The position numbers and the translations under genes are program-made. A DNA stretch of 64,000 nt, taken from assembly GCA_951213105.1 (NCBI GenBank), contig OX578155.1, positions 28,722,857 through 28,786,856 of the forward strand, in the 5' to 3' direction. The DNA is from Amaurobius ferox. Taxonomy: Eukaryota > Arthropoda > Arachnida > Araneae > Amaurobiidae. Shown here in pieces: positions 10,897 to 22,841 of this stretch; position 1 is the first letter of the stretch, and each line of letters begins with the position of its first letter. Under the pieces are notes generated by a model. The model saw nothing but the letters and a program-made list of their open reading frames with translations, was not told the DNA's origin and made no database searches.

Positions 10897-12228
10897 CGAG
10901 GCATGTTTTTTAAGTAAGTACCGCTTTGGAATTAAAAAAAGACGTGCAAAGATATCGCAATAATTTTATTTCTACATGAAAGCCTGTACCTTAATCTACT
11001 TTTCTACATAATTTCAGTGAATATTGAGGCACTTGTCATAACGTGGCACCAGTTTTTGAATACCCTCCTCATAAAATTCTGCCGCCTGACTTGTTAACCA
11101 CTGTATCACAACTGTTTTGACTTCGTTATCGTCTTGAAGACGCTGACCACCCAGGTGTTTCTTCAAGTGCAGGAACAAATGGTAGTCGCTGGGCGCCAGA
11201 CCAGGGCTGTATGGAGGATGATCTAGAGTTTCCCATTTAATAGATTTGATGAGATCTTTGGTCCGATTAGCCACATGTGGACGGGCATTGTCATGCAGCA
11301 AAACGATACCCTTACTCAACTTGCCACGTCTTTTGTTCTGGATTGCACGACGCAGATTGTTCAATGTCTCACAATAAGACGCTGCATTGATTGTCTCATT
11401 ACGAGGCAGAAACTCCACTAGCAATACTCCTTTTTTGTCCCAAAAAACTGTGCACATGATTTTCCGGGCAGAAATTGTTTGCTTAAACTTCACTCTTTTG
11501 GGTGATGATGAATGTCGCCATTCCATGGATTGTTGTTTTGATTCTGGTGTGACGTAGGCCACCCATGTTTCGTCACCAGTAACAATTTGGTCTAAAAAAT
11601 CTTCACCTTCATTGTGGTACCGCTCAAGGAAAGTCAATGCACTGCCTAAACGTTGGGTTTTGTGCAAATCCGTCAACATTTTTGGAACCCAACGTGAACA
11701 CAATTTCCGGTAATTCAAGTTCTCGGTCACAATGCGATACAAAACACTACGAGAATATTGAGGAAACCAGTCGCACATTGATGAAATTGTAAAGCGTCTG
11801 TTTTCTCTCACCTTTTCTTCCACTTTCTGCACCAAATCTTCATTAAAGACCGAAGGACGCCCACTCCGTTCTTCATCATGCACATTTGTGCTGCCATCTT
11901 TAAATGCTCTCACCCATTTCCTTACCATTCCATCACTCATAATGTTTTGTCCGTAAACTTCACAGATCTCACGATGAATATCGATCGGTTTTACGCCTTT
12001 AGCACTAAGAAATCGTATAACAGCCCGTACTTCACAATCGGCGGGACTCACGATTGTCGGAGGCATCTTAAACACTCAGTAAACAACGTATACAATGAAG
12101 AATCAGACTGTAATGGCGTCAGTGCGTAGACAAGAGATGTAGGTAACCAGCGCGCATGCGCGGAACGCTGACCGTAGCGCTGCGGCGGCGGAATTGCAAA
12201 ACGGTACTTACATAAAAAACATGCCTCG
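10897..12228 (-). mobile_element. Complete mariner transposon
   Basis: 1,332 bp. The 27-bp terminal inverted repeats are at 10897-10923 and 12202-12228 and both begin CGAGGCATGTTTTTTA. They differ at one position. TA flanks both ends (10895-10896 and 12229-12230), the target duplication expected for mariner. The element encodes a full-length transposase on the minus strand. Near-identical ends plus an open frame point to recent insertion. Confidence 0.93.
11014..12075 (-). CDS. Mariner transposase, apparently intact
   Basis: A 353-residue cut-and-paste transposase. The start used here is MFKMPP, and the M at residue 4 is an equally good start. The N-terminal helix-turn-helix region (about 10-125) includes the HDEERSGRPS linker. 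The WVPK motif (129-132) is followed by the catalytic triad: D168 in TGDETW, D262 in LLHDNARPH and D297 in YSPGLAPSDYHLF, with 34 residues between the last two (DD34D). Length and motifs match active mariners, the family that gave rise to vertebrate SETMAR. No stop or frameshift is visible. Whether it is expressed cannot be seen from the sequence. Confidence 0.93.
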   Translation of the reverse strand: MFKMPPTIVSPADCEVRAVIRFLSAKGVKPIDIHREICEVYGQNIMSDGMVRKWVRAFKDGSTNVHDEERSGRPSVFNEDLVQKVEEKVRENRRFTISSMCDWFPQYSRSVLYRIVTENLNYRKLCSRWVPKMLTDLHKTQRLGSALTFLERYHNEGEDFLDQIVTGDETWVAYVTPESKQQSMEWRHSSSPKRVKFKQTISARKIMCTVFWDKKGVLLVEFLPRNETINAASYCETLNNLRRAIQNKRRGKLSKGIVLLHDNARPHVANRTKDLIKSIKWETLDHPPYSPGLAPSDYHLFLHLKKHLGGQRLQDDNEVKTVVIQWLTSQAAEFYEEGIQKLVPRYDKCLNIH

Positions 12229-12230
12229 TA

Positions 12231-13532
12231 GTAAAATTCCTTACCAGAAATATATTTATGAGTTTTATATTAAAAGACATTATTTTGAAATGTCTTACAT
12301 ACTTCTTCTTGTACAAGAGTGGAAATACTCTTTCTATATTCTGTACTCTATCCTACAAATATGAAAAAAATATTGGTTAATTATACTCATAATGAGGGAA
12401 CCTTAATTTTAAAAATAATCCAAAATACATATAATGAATACTACGCCTTTCTGTTGTGTCAACTAACAATAACAGTTACTTTACCAACACTTAGCGACAC
12501 CTAGATATAATTCTCAAATCATTATGGCATTTTCAAGCGTTTCATCCTTAGGTGTTTTATCTCCTTTCTAACTCCATGGGATCAGGTTTAATACCTCACA
12601 CTTTTTATTTAAAGTTTTCAATTCCATGAAAGTAAAGGGAGTGACTCTCTCCAACTTCATGGGTTCAGGTCCAACTAATCTATCTGTGAACGAAGTATGC
12701 ATTAATTGTGTTATTAAAAACATGAACATGATTGGAGGAAGCAAGCCTCTCTAACTCCATGGTTCAAATATTCATATTCTGAATTGTTAAATAGGGATGA
12801 CCTCTCAATGTTGGCTTTCCTATTCAGCTCGGTCTCATCTCTAACTCCAGGAGCTGAATACAGTTTTCCCGTTCAGTTTCCTCGTGATTTTGCAGTTGTA
12901 TCATGTTGTGGCAACTCTCTCGGACTGAGATATATAAGCACAAAAATAGCAAAAAAAAAAAAAAAAAGAACTTGGAGAGGCTATTTCTCCAGATTTTGAG
13001 GGTAATTTGGAAACGTATTTCAGATTTGGCTTCAGTCTACTCGAATTAGTTTACATGAGTTTTTCCAGTTCTCGGGGTTACAAACCGGAACTCTGACATA
13101 CTGAAACTACACTTTTACAATAGCGATATTTTTGTGCCATTATACATAGCAAAAGAAAGGTATTTACTGTGACAGTGGTGAAATAAAGTAAATTCGGGAA
13201 ATTCCCTAAGAATTATCACTGAACCGGGCCCCATGTCCCTTTATTTATACCCGGGCCCTTTGCCCCGATCAATGCAATTTAAAGTTTCACGTCCGTTCCC
13301 CCCCCCCTCCCCCCCCCCCGTGCATTATCTCCATGCACAAGCCCGGATCAAGCCAAAGTGGAGTTCAGGGCCTAGTGTTAATGTGGATGCCCCCATACAT
13401 GCAAATGTGGATGCCCCCATACATCCAACACATGCAAAATACACATAACAAATTTGGGGGCTCAAGATCACAGCCCGGAATGCCCTTTTGTACAAGTAGA
13501 AAACTTCCAAACATTTTACCGTAAATAAAAAA
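12231..13532. repeat. Unique DNA with small tandem repeats
   Basis: No gene. A phrase near CTCTCTAACTCCATGG recurs four times at intervals of roughly 80-100 bp (about 12568, 12650, 12751, 12841). A 24-bp unit, ATGTGGATGCCCCCATACAT plus GCAA, is tandemly duplicated at 13381-13428. Runs of C occur at about 13300-13319. Confidence 0.5.
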
Positions 13533-14435
13533 TCTGATGTGGGCAACACATGACCTTCCCTATATAATACAATGAATTTACTACTTTTACAGCTAAAAAA
13601 AAGTTATTCTTATTGTAGATACTTATATTCTTTCCATGATATTGAATTTTCTTCAATTAGTCGTCATTTTTATCAATTTGGCGAGATTTTTGTTAATTTG
13701 GCAACAATTAAAAATGTCGCCAAGTTGGCGACATTCCGCCAAATTCGTCGCCAAAATCTCGTCAAGCGTTATGGATGGAGAAATAAGTTATTCTTACAGC
13801 AGATAAATGACTATTGGCGTTCAAATACAAAAGTATTACTCAAAGTATCTTTTTTCATAAATGGAACGAGCTAGATCCATGAGAATGATGTCACCCAATT
13901 TATCGCATGATATTACATATGAAAAGTAAACATGTTTCTCAATAGGAAATATTTTTATTTTATATTTTATATAAATTTTTGATAATTTTTTTGAAAAATG
14001 TGCAATATCTCGAGAACGGTTCATGTTAGCGTTCTGAAATTTATGCCAATCGTTTTTTAATGAAAAATTACATAAGAAATGTCTATTTGCCTAACTTTAT
14101 TAGCGGTTTTGATTTTTTGACGATTTTTTCAAAATTTCATTCGAAAATTTAGGGGGGTTCTGAACATTCGATTGCGTATAAAAACAATAGGCTTCCAGTG
14201 TTTACGGATTGTGATTTTTGTACCAAATTTCGTTCGAATCGGTCCATTCGTTCGTCAGTTATCGTCTCCACAGACTCACTGACACACACACACACACACA
14301 CACACACACATCACTTCAAATATGTTTGATTCGTGATCAGGGATGCTTGAAACGTGCTCTCCTGTCGAAAACTCGAATTCGAATTTTCGACCCCGTCACA
14401 ATACTTTCCTTATACATTATGTATATAAGGAAAGT
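13533..14435 (+). mobile_element. Family A hairpin element, full length
   Basis: 903 bp. TCTGATGTGGGCAACACATG at 13533 follows AAAAAA. The TGGCG array (about 13676-13770), the CTCGAGAACGGTTCATG block, (CA)15 and the CGAATTCGAATTTTCGAC block precede the hairpin ending at 14435. Flanked by AATATATT on the hairpin side. Confidence 0.82.
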
Positions 14436-14910
14436 AATATATTAAGACTTTTAAGGATATATAATATCTAAAACTATTAACATATTTTATAATTAAATAT
14501 TATATAATTATATTGGTCTATAATATTTAAAGAAATTATTTCTTAAATTTTTTATCATATACACAATTTAGGGGCCCCTTAACATTTGGGGCCCAGGGCC
14601 GCGGCCCTGGAGGCCCGTGAGTTAAGCTGGTCCTGTATACGAGTACATCAGATCTTCCAGCATTGGAAGCTTTGTGGGTTTAGAAGCTACGCCACTATCT
14701 GAGCGGAAACTTATGTTGTTAACAGATTTTTTTTTTTTTTTACGTCACGTCTTTTAACCCTGTGCACCATAACAACGATAAGATTAATCTATTTTATTTC
14801 ACAAGCAAGCATGGACGAAGGTCGCTAGAAAGAAAAATCATGTTTTTAAGAGAAAATGCGCAAGAATCGTAGATTATTTTGCCATATGCTCTTTTTAGAG
14901 CAATGTTTTT
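14436..14910. other. Spacer with a GGGGCCC-rich patch
   Basis: No gene. At about 14569-14630 a G/C-rich patch (GGGGCCC...GGGCCGCGGCCCTGG) stands out from the A/T-rich surroundings. Related GGGGCCC...GGCCCAGTGTTTC patches occur at about 51800-51840 and, inverted, at about 56980-57090, suggesting another repeat family of unknown type. Confidence 0.35.
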
Positions 14911-15899
14911 ACTCTCCTTATATACATAATGTATAAGGAAAGTATTGTGACGGGGTCGAAAATTCGAATTCGAGTTTTCGACGGGAGAGCACGTTTCAAG
15001 CACCTCCTGATCACGAATCAAACATTTTTGAAATGATGTCTGTGTGTGTGTGTGAAAGTATGTGTGTGTGTGTGTGAAAGTATATGTGTGTGTGTGTGTG
15101 GTGTGTGTGTGTGTCAGTGAGTCTGTGGAGACGATAACTGACGAACGAATGAACCGATTCGAACGAAATTTGGTACAAAAATCACAATCCGCAAACACTG
15201 GAAGTCTATTGTTTTCATACGCAATCGAATGTTCAGAACGCCCCTAAATTTTCGAGTGAAATTTTGAAAAAATCGTCAAAAAATCAAAACCGCTAATACA
15301 GTTACGTAAATAGACATTTCTTATGTAATTTTTCATTAGAAACCGATTGACATAAATTTTAGAACTCTAACATGAACCGTTCTCGAAATATTGCACATTT
15401 TTCAAAAAAATTATCAAAAAGTCATATAAAAAAAAATATTTCCTACTGAGAAACATGTTCACTTTTTATATGTAATACCATGCGATAAATTGGGTGACAT
15501 CACTCTCGTGGATCTAGCTCATTCCATTCATGAAAAAAGATACTTTGAATAATACTTTTATATTTGAACACCAATAGTCATTTATCTGCTTGAACACCAA
15601 TACTCATTTAACGCTTGGCGAGATATTGGCGACAAATTTGGTGGAATGTCGCCATCTTGGCGACTTTTTAAATGCTGCTAAATTAACGAAAAACTCGCCA
15701 AATGGATAAAAATAACGCTAAATCAATGACGACTCATTGATGATGACGACATGGAAAATGATGACACATTGACGAAAATTCAATATTTTGAAAAGAATAT
15801 AAATAACTACTACAAAAATAATCTATTTTTTTTTTTTTACTGTAAAAGTAGTAAATTCATTGCATTATATAAGGAAAGTCATGTGCTGCCCACATCAGA
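14911..15899 (-). mobile_element. Family A hairpin element, full length
   Basis: 989 bp. The hairpin at 14911 carries one mismatch (ACTCTCC). Three GT stretches separated by GAAAGTAT make up the microsatellite. Near 15540-15610 the phrase AACACCAATAGTCATTTATCTGCT is partly duplicated. The TCTGATG end at 15899 abuts TTTTT. Confidence 0.82.
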
Positions 15900-16320
15900 T
15901 TTTTAGAGTACAGGATGGTCCGTTACAAACGAAATGCATAACATTATGTTAATTACTCCATCCTATAATAGCAATGGAAAAGAAAGAGTTGGAGGATCAT
16001 ATTTAACTTATCCGTATGGAGCCATGAAAAGTTGATAGCTATGAAAACACATTGAAAAATTCGAACGATATTTAGCATGATTATTACAAACAACTATAAG
16101 GACAGTCGCCTTTAATTTTTGACATTCTCAGTTCAGGGAAAAACCTTTAATATTTTAATATTTTGTTTCGAAAATCGAAAAGAATTTATAAAAATTTATC
16201 ATGAAAGAAATTTGCCGTGAACTCGTGATTTTACATGTAATTTCTTTTATTTAAAAGCAAATTACATATCTCATTTACAGAGCTATAACATGCGACATTT
16301 TTGGCATATTATTGCATATT
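15900..16320. other. Unassigned spacer
   Basis: A/T-rich with no gene, RNA or recognised repeat. Confidence 0.35.
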
Positions 16321-16559
16321 ACTTTGCTTATATACAAAATATAATGTATAAGGAAAGTATTGTGACGGGGTCGAAAATTCGAGTTCCAAGTTTTCGACGG
16401 GAAAACACGTTTCAAGTATTCCTGAACACGAATCAGGTGATTTTGAGGTGGTGTTTGTGTGCCTGTGTAGACGATATCCCGTAGACGATATCAAATAAAG
16501 CGATTCGAACGAAATTTGGTACAAAAATTACAATCAGTGAATACTGGAAGCATATTATT
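16321..16559 (-). mobile_element. Family A fragment, hairpin half only
   Basis: About 240 bp: hairpin (ACTTTGCTTATATAC...), palindrome block, a short GT tract and the GAACGAAATTTGGTACAAA core. It is cut off in the GGAAGC...TTATT segment, where a second family A copy begins. The other half is not found beyond that copy. Confidence 0.7.
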
Positions 16560-17510
16560 ACTTTCCTTATATACATAATGTATAAGGAAAGTATTGTGAC
16601 GGGGTCGAAAATTCGAATTCGAGTTTTCGACGGGAGAGCACGTTTCAAGCATCCCTGATCACGAATCAAACATTTTTGAAGTGATGTCTGTGTGTGTGTC
16701 TGTGTGTGTGTGTGTGTGAAAGTATGTGTGTGTGTGTGTATGTGTGTGTCAGTGAGTCTGTGGAGACGATAACTGACGAACGAATGGACCGATTCGAACC
16801 AAATTTGGTACAAAAATCACAATCCGTAAACACTGGAAGCTTATTGTTTTTATACGTAATCGAATGTTCAGAACCCCCCTAAATTTTCGAATAAAATTTT
16901 GAAAAAATCGTCAAAAAATCAGAACCGCTAATAAAGTTACGCAAATAGACATTTCTTATGTAATTTTTTATTAGAAAACGATTGGCATAAATTTTAGAAC
17001 GCTAACATGAACTGTTCTCGAGATATTGTACATTTTTTAAAAAAATTATGAAAAAGTCACATAAAAAAAAAATTTCTATTGAGAAACACGTTCACTTTTC
17101 ATATGTAATACCATGCGATAAAATGAGTGACATCATTCTCGTGGATCTAGCTCGTTCCATTCATGAAAAAATATACTTTGAGTAATATTTTTGTATTTGA
17201 ACGCCAATAATCATTGATCTGCTGTAAGAATAACTTATTTCTTAGTGCATAACGCTTGGCGAGATTTTGGCGACGAATTTGGCGGAATGTCGCCAACTTG
17301 GCGACTTTTTTGAAATGTTGCCAAATTAATGAAAATCTCGCCAAATGGATAAAAATGATGCTAAATCAATGAAAATGACGACTAATTGTCGAAAATTCAA
17401 TATCTTGGAAAGAATATATGTATCTACTATAAGAAAAACCTATTTTTTTACTGTAAAAGTAGTAAATTCATTACATTATATAAAGAAAGTCATGTGTTGC
17501 CCACATCAGA
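16560..17510 (-). mobile_element. Family A hairpin element, full length
   Basis: 951 bp, inserted at the broken end of the older A fragment at 16321-16559. The TGGCG array (about 17255-17345) is very regular. The TCTGATGTGGGCAACACATG end at 17510 abuts a T-run leading into repeat D. Confidence 0.82.
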
Positions 17511-18500
17511 TTTTTTTAATAAAAATTAAAATAATAATTACACCTCTTATATGAAGGGATCACGTGACCATGATTTGAAAAGATCACGTGAACCACTTCA
17601 AAATGAAATATGGCATCCATCTTGTCTCAAAATCGTGATTTTTAAAGTTCTTTTTAATTCATATTTAATTTAATGTCGCATCCGTCCTAAAACCACTTTA
17701 TTTTTGCTTAAATTCTGGGCATTTACATACTGAAACAACGCAATTAGAATATATTGGAGCTTAAATAATGATCATCCAGATTTGATTATTTCTACAACAA
17801 AGCCTATTTTTCACTTATGGAAAATGTTAACAGCAAAATATGTAGAATGAGTTATAGTAAAATTACTGCATTTCTTTAACGCAAAATTATTTAGCCCATG
17901 GAGTCTGCGTAGCTGATATGAATGAAATATTCATTGATTTTACAGAGAGAAGGACGATTTTTTTCGATGAATTTTAAGCATAGAGTTTAATTACTTGTTC
18001 CTCCATGATCTTAAGTTTTTACATAAAATAAATTATTATAGTATTGTGATGAATGTAATGAATGGGAAAATGTTTATGAATGAAATGCTGCTTTTATAGA
18101 GAGAGCCAGGCGTGTTATATTTCGATTGCATCATTTGAATAAATTTCATTTGTTTTTGATGAAGTTTTCAAATATAATAACTTATTGTAGTATTATGATA
18201 ATGTTAAAAACATTACCGACGAGCCAGGCGATTTATATTTAATTGACGTCATTTGAATGAAGTTCATTTTTTTCGATGAATTTTTAACTTTTAAAATATA
18301 ATAAATTAAAGTAGTATTGTGATAATTTTTGAAATATTACCGAGGAATGTATCGTATTTTAGAGATGTTTAAATGGAATTGCATTGAAGTTGGAAAGTGT
18401 TTCATAATCAATGCTTTATGCATGACTGATCTTTCTTGTTTTATCTCCATTTTCACCTTTTCCTCGCAATTTTGGAATCTAAATGCTCGTGTTTATAAAG

Positions 18501-18555
<55 letters not shown>

Positions 18556-18600
18556 GGTGCCTTATTCTGTAAATAAATGAAATGATATACGTTTATTGTC
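17511..18600 (+). repeat. Repeat D copy with (TA)n
   Basis: A diverged repeat seen also at about 19190-19640, 49780-50400 and 50450-51430. Diagnostic phrases are GATCACGTGACC, GGCATCCATC, and near its end TTGGAAAGTGTTTCATAATC followed by GATCTTTCTTGTTT. A (TA)n microsatellite occupies 18501-18552. Class unknown and no coding frame. Confidence 0.5.
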
Positions 18601-19189
18601 AAAGCAGCTTGGCAGTCATTGTTGTAACATCCTATTATTTATAAAGTTTAAATTTCATTTTGCAAGCAAATATATTAAATATTTAACTTCCGGATTTTTT
18701 TAAACATTCATCACAAATGATATAAAATGCTAGACCCATCAAAATATGTTTGGACCAAAGTCTAGTGTTATATCTCATAATGGGGCCTAGGGTGCAAAGT
18801 TATTTGCATCCTACATTATAGTAATAACCCATGTCATCGCTGTGTTATTCCAGTAACGTTATGGCATTATATGCCACGTAAGGAAACATGGCAAACGTCA
18901 TTGATGTTGCGCAGCCGCCTGGAAATATTGTACAGCGATAGTGCCAAAAAGGCGCATCGACATGTTTAGCGATATGAAGGTTATAAGAACGCAGCATTGG
19001 ACTTACGACCGGGTCTAAAACCTGGATCGCCTTTGGTTGGGCTTTGTTCCGATCAAGGCGCTCGAGGAAGGTGGAAAGGCTTCTAAAATTTTATTTTATG
19101 ATATCTATTATCTATCGGGATCAAATGGTATGACGTCATCTGAAATGTTAAATTTGTCACTGTCTGATATAAATATTCCTGTAATTTGA
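18601..19189. other. Spacer, partly G/C-richer, no gene
   Basis: Between two repeat D segments. The stretch around 18880-19080 is less A/T-rich (GCGCAGCCGCCTGG, CAAGGCGCTCGAGG) but has no extended open frame. Confidence 0.35.
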
Positions 19190-19640
19190 TGTGAAACTGA
19201 AACATCTTAGGACGCGCGGTAGAGTAAACCTTGAAAGAAATGGGACTTAGATGAAATATAATGGGAAGTATGTTTCGAAAGTGGCGTTATCTTGTCACAA
19301 ATCAAGCAATTGTAAGGCGATTTGCATAAAAATCGCTGAATTTTTATCACTTAAAATTGTTTAGCTCTGGAGTCAGGAATATAAGTGATGTGAATGATTT
19401 TTCATAGAGAAGCAAACAATTTATAGCATTTATAGCCTCTTTTAATGAAGTTTTAAATTTCCAAGTATAATAAATTATTGTAGTGCAGTGATTATTAAAA
19501 TTAATGTGACTGCTGCATGTATTGCATTTCAGAGACCTTTAAATAAAATTGCAATGCAGTTGGAAAGTGTTTCATAATCAATACTTTATGCATGATTGAT
19601 CTTTCTTGTTTTTTTCTGGAGGATATCCCAAAAGTCAGAA
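19190..19640 (+). repeat. Repeat D fragment
   Basis: Matches the second half of the other D copies, including GTTTAGCTCTGGAGTC and CAGTTGGAAAGTGTTTC, and ends at GATCTTTCTTGTTTT. Confidence 0.5.
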
Positions 19641-20047
19641 TTTAATTGAATTTGTTTATTTTTGTATATTAAATAATTTTTAATTAAAAAACTACATAAC
19701 ATATTTTACTGAAATTTTTTATATATATTTTATGGGATAATTTGAATATTTCCTAAAATTTTCAAAGCAATTTGTGAATTTTAAATTTGCTTAAAAAAGG
19801 TTTGAAAAATTAGGTCCCATACGGTTCAATGTATTTCATTTTTTCAACCCGGGTTCAATAAAAAATTAATTGGGTGATATTATTTATTTATATTCCCATA
19901 GGTCCCACAGAGCGTCTGAAAAACATACTAAAATTTCATTTTCATAAAGTCATTTTTACGGCAGTTATCGTGCTAACGGACAGACAGACAGACAGAATGA
20001 ACAAAGTCATAAACACTTTTCAACTATGTTGTAAAGTGTTAAAAATA
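19641..20047 (-). repeat. Leading part of repeat D, inverted
   Basis: Corresponds, in reverse, to 50447-50840. Shared landmarks are CCCATAGGTCCCACAGAG, ATTGGGTGATATTATT and CAGACAGACAGACAG followed by CAAAGTCATAAACAC. This places the CTGTCTGT-containing segment at the start of repeat D. Confidence 0.45.
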
Positions 20048-20475
20048 AAAATATTTCCTATTGAGAAACATGTTCACTTTTCATATGTAATACCATGAGA
20101 TAAATTGGGTGACATCATTCTCGTGGATCTAGCTCGTTCCATTCATGAAAAAATATACTTTGAGTAATACTTTTGTATTTGAACTCTAATAGCCATTTAT
20201 CTGCTGTAAGAATAACTTATTTCTCCGTCCATAACGCTTGGCGAGATTTTGGCAACGAATTTGGCGGAATGTCACCAACTTGGCGACATTTTTAATTGCT
20301 GCTAAATTAACAAAAATCTCGCGAAATGGATAAAAATGACGCTAAATCAATGAAAGAAAATTAAATATCATGGGAAGAATATAAGTACCTACTATAAGAA
20401 TAACGTTACTTTCAGCTGTAAAAGTAGTAAATTCATTGCATTATATAAGGAAAGTCATGTGTTGCCCACATCAGA
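20048..20475 (-). mobile_element. Family A, 5' half only
   Basis: Begins at the TTGAGAAACATGTTCAC segment and runs through the TGGCG array to the TCTGATG end at 20475. The hairpin half is absent, and the break abuts inverted repeat D. Confidence 0.7.
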
Positions 20476-20483
20476 TTTTTTTT

Positions 20484-20690
20484 AAACGCAATCGAATATT
20501 CAGAACCCCCAAAATTGTGATATTAAATTTTGAAAAAATCACCAAAATATCAAAACCTTCAGTAAAGTTACGTAAATAATCATTTCCTATGCAATTTTTT
20601 ATTAGAAAACGATTGACAAAAACTTTAATACGTTAGCATGAACCGTTCTCGAAATATTGCATTTTTTTTTTTTTTAATTTAAATAAAAGA
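20484..20690 (-). mobile_element. Family A internal fragment
   Basis: A short segment matching the middle of family A (AACGCAATCGAATATTCAG... to GAACCGTTCTCGAAATATTGC), separated by only a T-run from the preceding fragment. Both ends are missing. Confidence 0.55.
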
Positions 20691-21064
20691 AGATCTTGAA
20701 AACTTAAATGTGTTACACTTTGTTAAGCACCATTAACCAGAAATGAATAGATACCACTGTTTAATTACGAAGAGATATCATGATATTTTAAATTGTCCTT
20801 TCCCATAGGTAGCAGCTCGAAATAATCAAGCGGATTGTATGAAATTAGGTATGCTTGCTTTAATTGGTAACGGCAACCTCCCCCCCCCCCCCCCACCCCG
20901 TTGGAGGTATTTGTAAGAACGTTCTAATTTTTGTTTTCCAAAAATATTTAAATTTTTTAAACTGTAGGAAATTTTATGCGTTTGGCATATCACAATTTTG
21001 TTTTCAGATAGAAAGCTTTTGTTTTATTATCGCTACGGTATCACAGAAGAATATTCCCGAAAAA
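20691..21064. other. Unassigned spacer with C-run
   Basis: No gene. It contains a run of 15 C (about 20880-20894). Confidence 0.35.
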
Positions 21065-22841
21065 TCTATATAAATAAAATTAAATTAAAAACCTGTCTGT
21101 AGGTATGTATGTGTGTGTGTTTGTTTGTCTTAACAGCACGGAAGTAAGGCTGCACCGAATTTCATGAAATGTTCTGGGTAGCCTTGGAATAGCCTCACTT
21201 AAAATTTAGTCTACGTTTTGAGTTTCTAGGACCAGGAGTTGACAAGATATTAATAAAACCTTTCATAGAAATAGTATTATGTAGACGATATTTTTTCGCA
21301 AATTTATTTGAAGAAAATTATATCATGTTGCTTAGCAACACAATTAAGTCAAATGTGTTTATTCCGCAGACGATTTTTATTATTTTTTCCCATTTAAAGA
21401 AAAATCTGATGTGGGCAACACATGACTTTCCTTATATAATGTAATGAATTTACTACTTTTACAGTAAAATAAATAGGTTTTTCTTATAGTAGATACTAAT
21501 ATTCTTTCCAAGATATTGAATTTTTGACAATTAGTCGTCATTTTTATTGATTTAGCGTCATTTTGATCCATTTGGCGAGATTTTCGTTAATTTGGCAACA
21601 TTTCAAAAAGTCGCCAAGTTGGCGATATTCCGCCAAATTCGTCGCCAAAATCTCGCCAAGCGTTATGGACGAAGAAATAAGTTATTCTTACAGCAGATAA
21701 ATGACTATTGGCGTTCAAATAAAAAAGTATTACTCAAAGTATCTTTTTTCATGAATGGAACGAGCTAGATCCACGAGAATGATGTCACCCAATTTATCGC
21801 ATGATATTACATATGAAAAGTGAACATGTTTCTCAATAGGAATTTTTTTTTTTTTATATGACTTTTTGATAATTTTTTTGAAAAATGTGCAATATCTCGA
21901 GAACGGTTCATGTTAGCGTTCTAAAATTTATGGCAATAGCTTTCTAATGAAAAATTACATAAGAAATGTCTATTTGCGTAACTTTAATAGTGGTTTGAAT
22001 TTTTTGACGATTTTTTCAAAATTTCAGTCTAAAATTTAGGGGGGTTCTGAATACTCGATTGCGTATAAAAACAATAGGCTTCCAGCGTTTACGGATTGTG
22101 ATTTTTATACCAAATTTGGTTCCAATCGGTCCATTCATTCGTCAGTTATCGTCTCCACAGACTCACTGACACACATACACACACACACACATACTTTCAC
22201 ACACACACACAGACATCACTTCAAAAATGTTTGATTCGTGATCAGGGATGCTTGAAACGTGCTCTCCCGTCGAAAACTCGAATTCGAATTTTCGACCCCG
22301 TCACAATACTTTCCTTATACATTATGTATATAAGGAAAGTAATAAAGAAATAGATACAAGTATAAATTTTATAAATGAAAGATATTGCTTTTTTGACGGT
22401 AGCATATGAATTACGACCTTTCGGTTTAAAGATTACCAGAATGATTGCTATTTTCTTTTGTCATCTGTTTCATTTTGGCAAAGATTTTTCGAACTCATAT
22501 ATTGTATTTAGCCAATTGTTGAAACATAATAATAATGTTACGGTTATATCTTCTAATACCATTTTATCACTTCCATTTTGGCATATATTGATCCAATTTT
22601 ATATTTTTTGTAAATTTGTTTACAAACGGGACCAGGATGTTTTATTCTTCAGATCCATCTGTGAAGATAATTTTGGATGGCGAGAAGAGATTCTTATACT
22701 TCATTTTAGAAGAATTAAATTACATATTTTAATACGTTTTGAACAACAATGTAATTTGGAATACTACAGGAATTCGTAAATACTTGTGAATTTTAAGTTT
22801 CGTTATTATATATTCGGCACGAAAAACAGGTATACTGCTAG
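21065..22841 (+). mobile_element. Non-autonomous Helitron, interrupted by family A
   Basis: Starts TCTATATAAATAAAATTAAA preceded by A and ends ...ACTGCTAG at 22841 followed by T. This is the 5'-TC, CTRR-3' and A|T signature of Helitrons (rolling-circle transposons). It includes a GTCTGT tract and a CCGAATTTCATGAAAT core. A family A copy (21405-22340) splits it in an A-run. The open frame at 22375-22779 is not conserved in the sister copy and is not considered a gene. Confidence 0.65.
21405..22340 (+). mobile_element. Family A element inside a Helitron
   Basis: 936 bp, complete. TCTGATGTGGGCAACACATG at 21405 follows GAAAAA. The (CA)n tract has a TACTTTCA interruption. The terminal hairpin TTATACATTATGTATATAA lies inside the closing GGAAAGT at 22340. 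The next bases resume the Helitron. Confidence 0.82.

Noticed and set aside
22375..22779. 134-codon open frame
   Set aside because: Lies in a non-autonomous Helitron; the homologous copy at 23.2-24.2 kb does not conserve the frame, and no motif is present.
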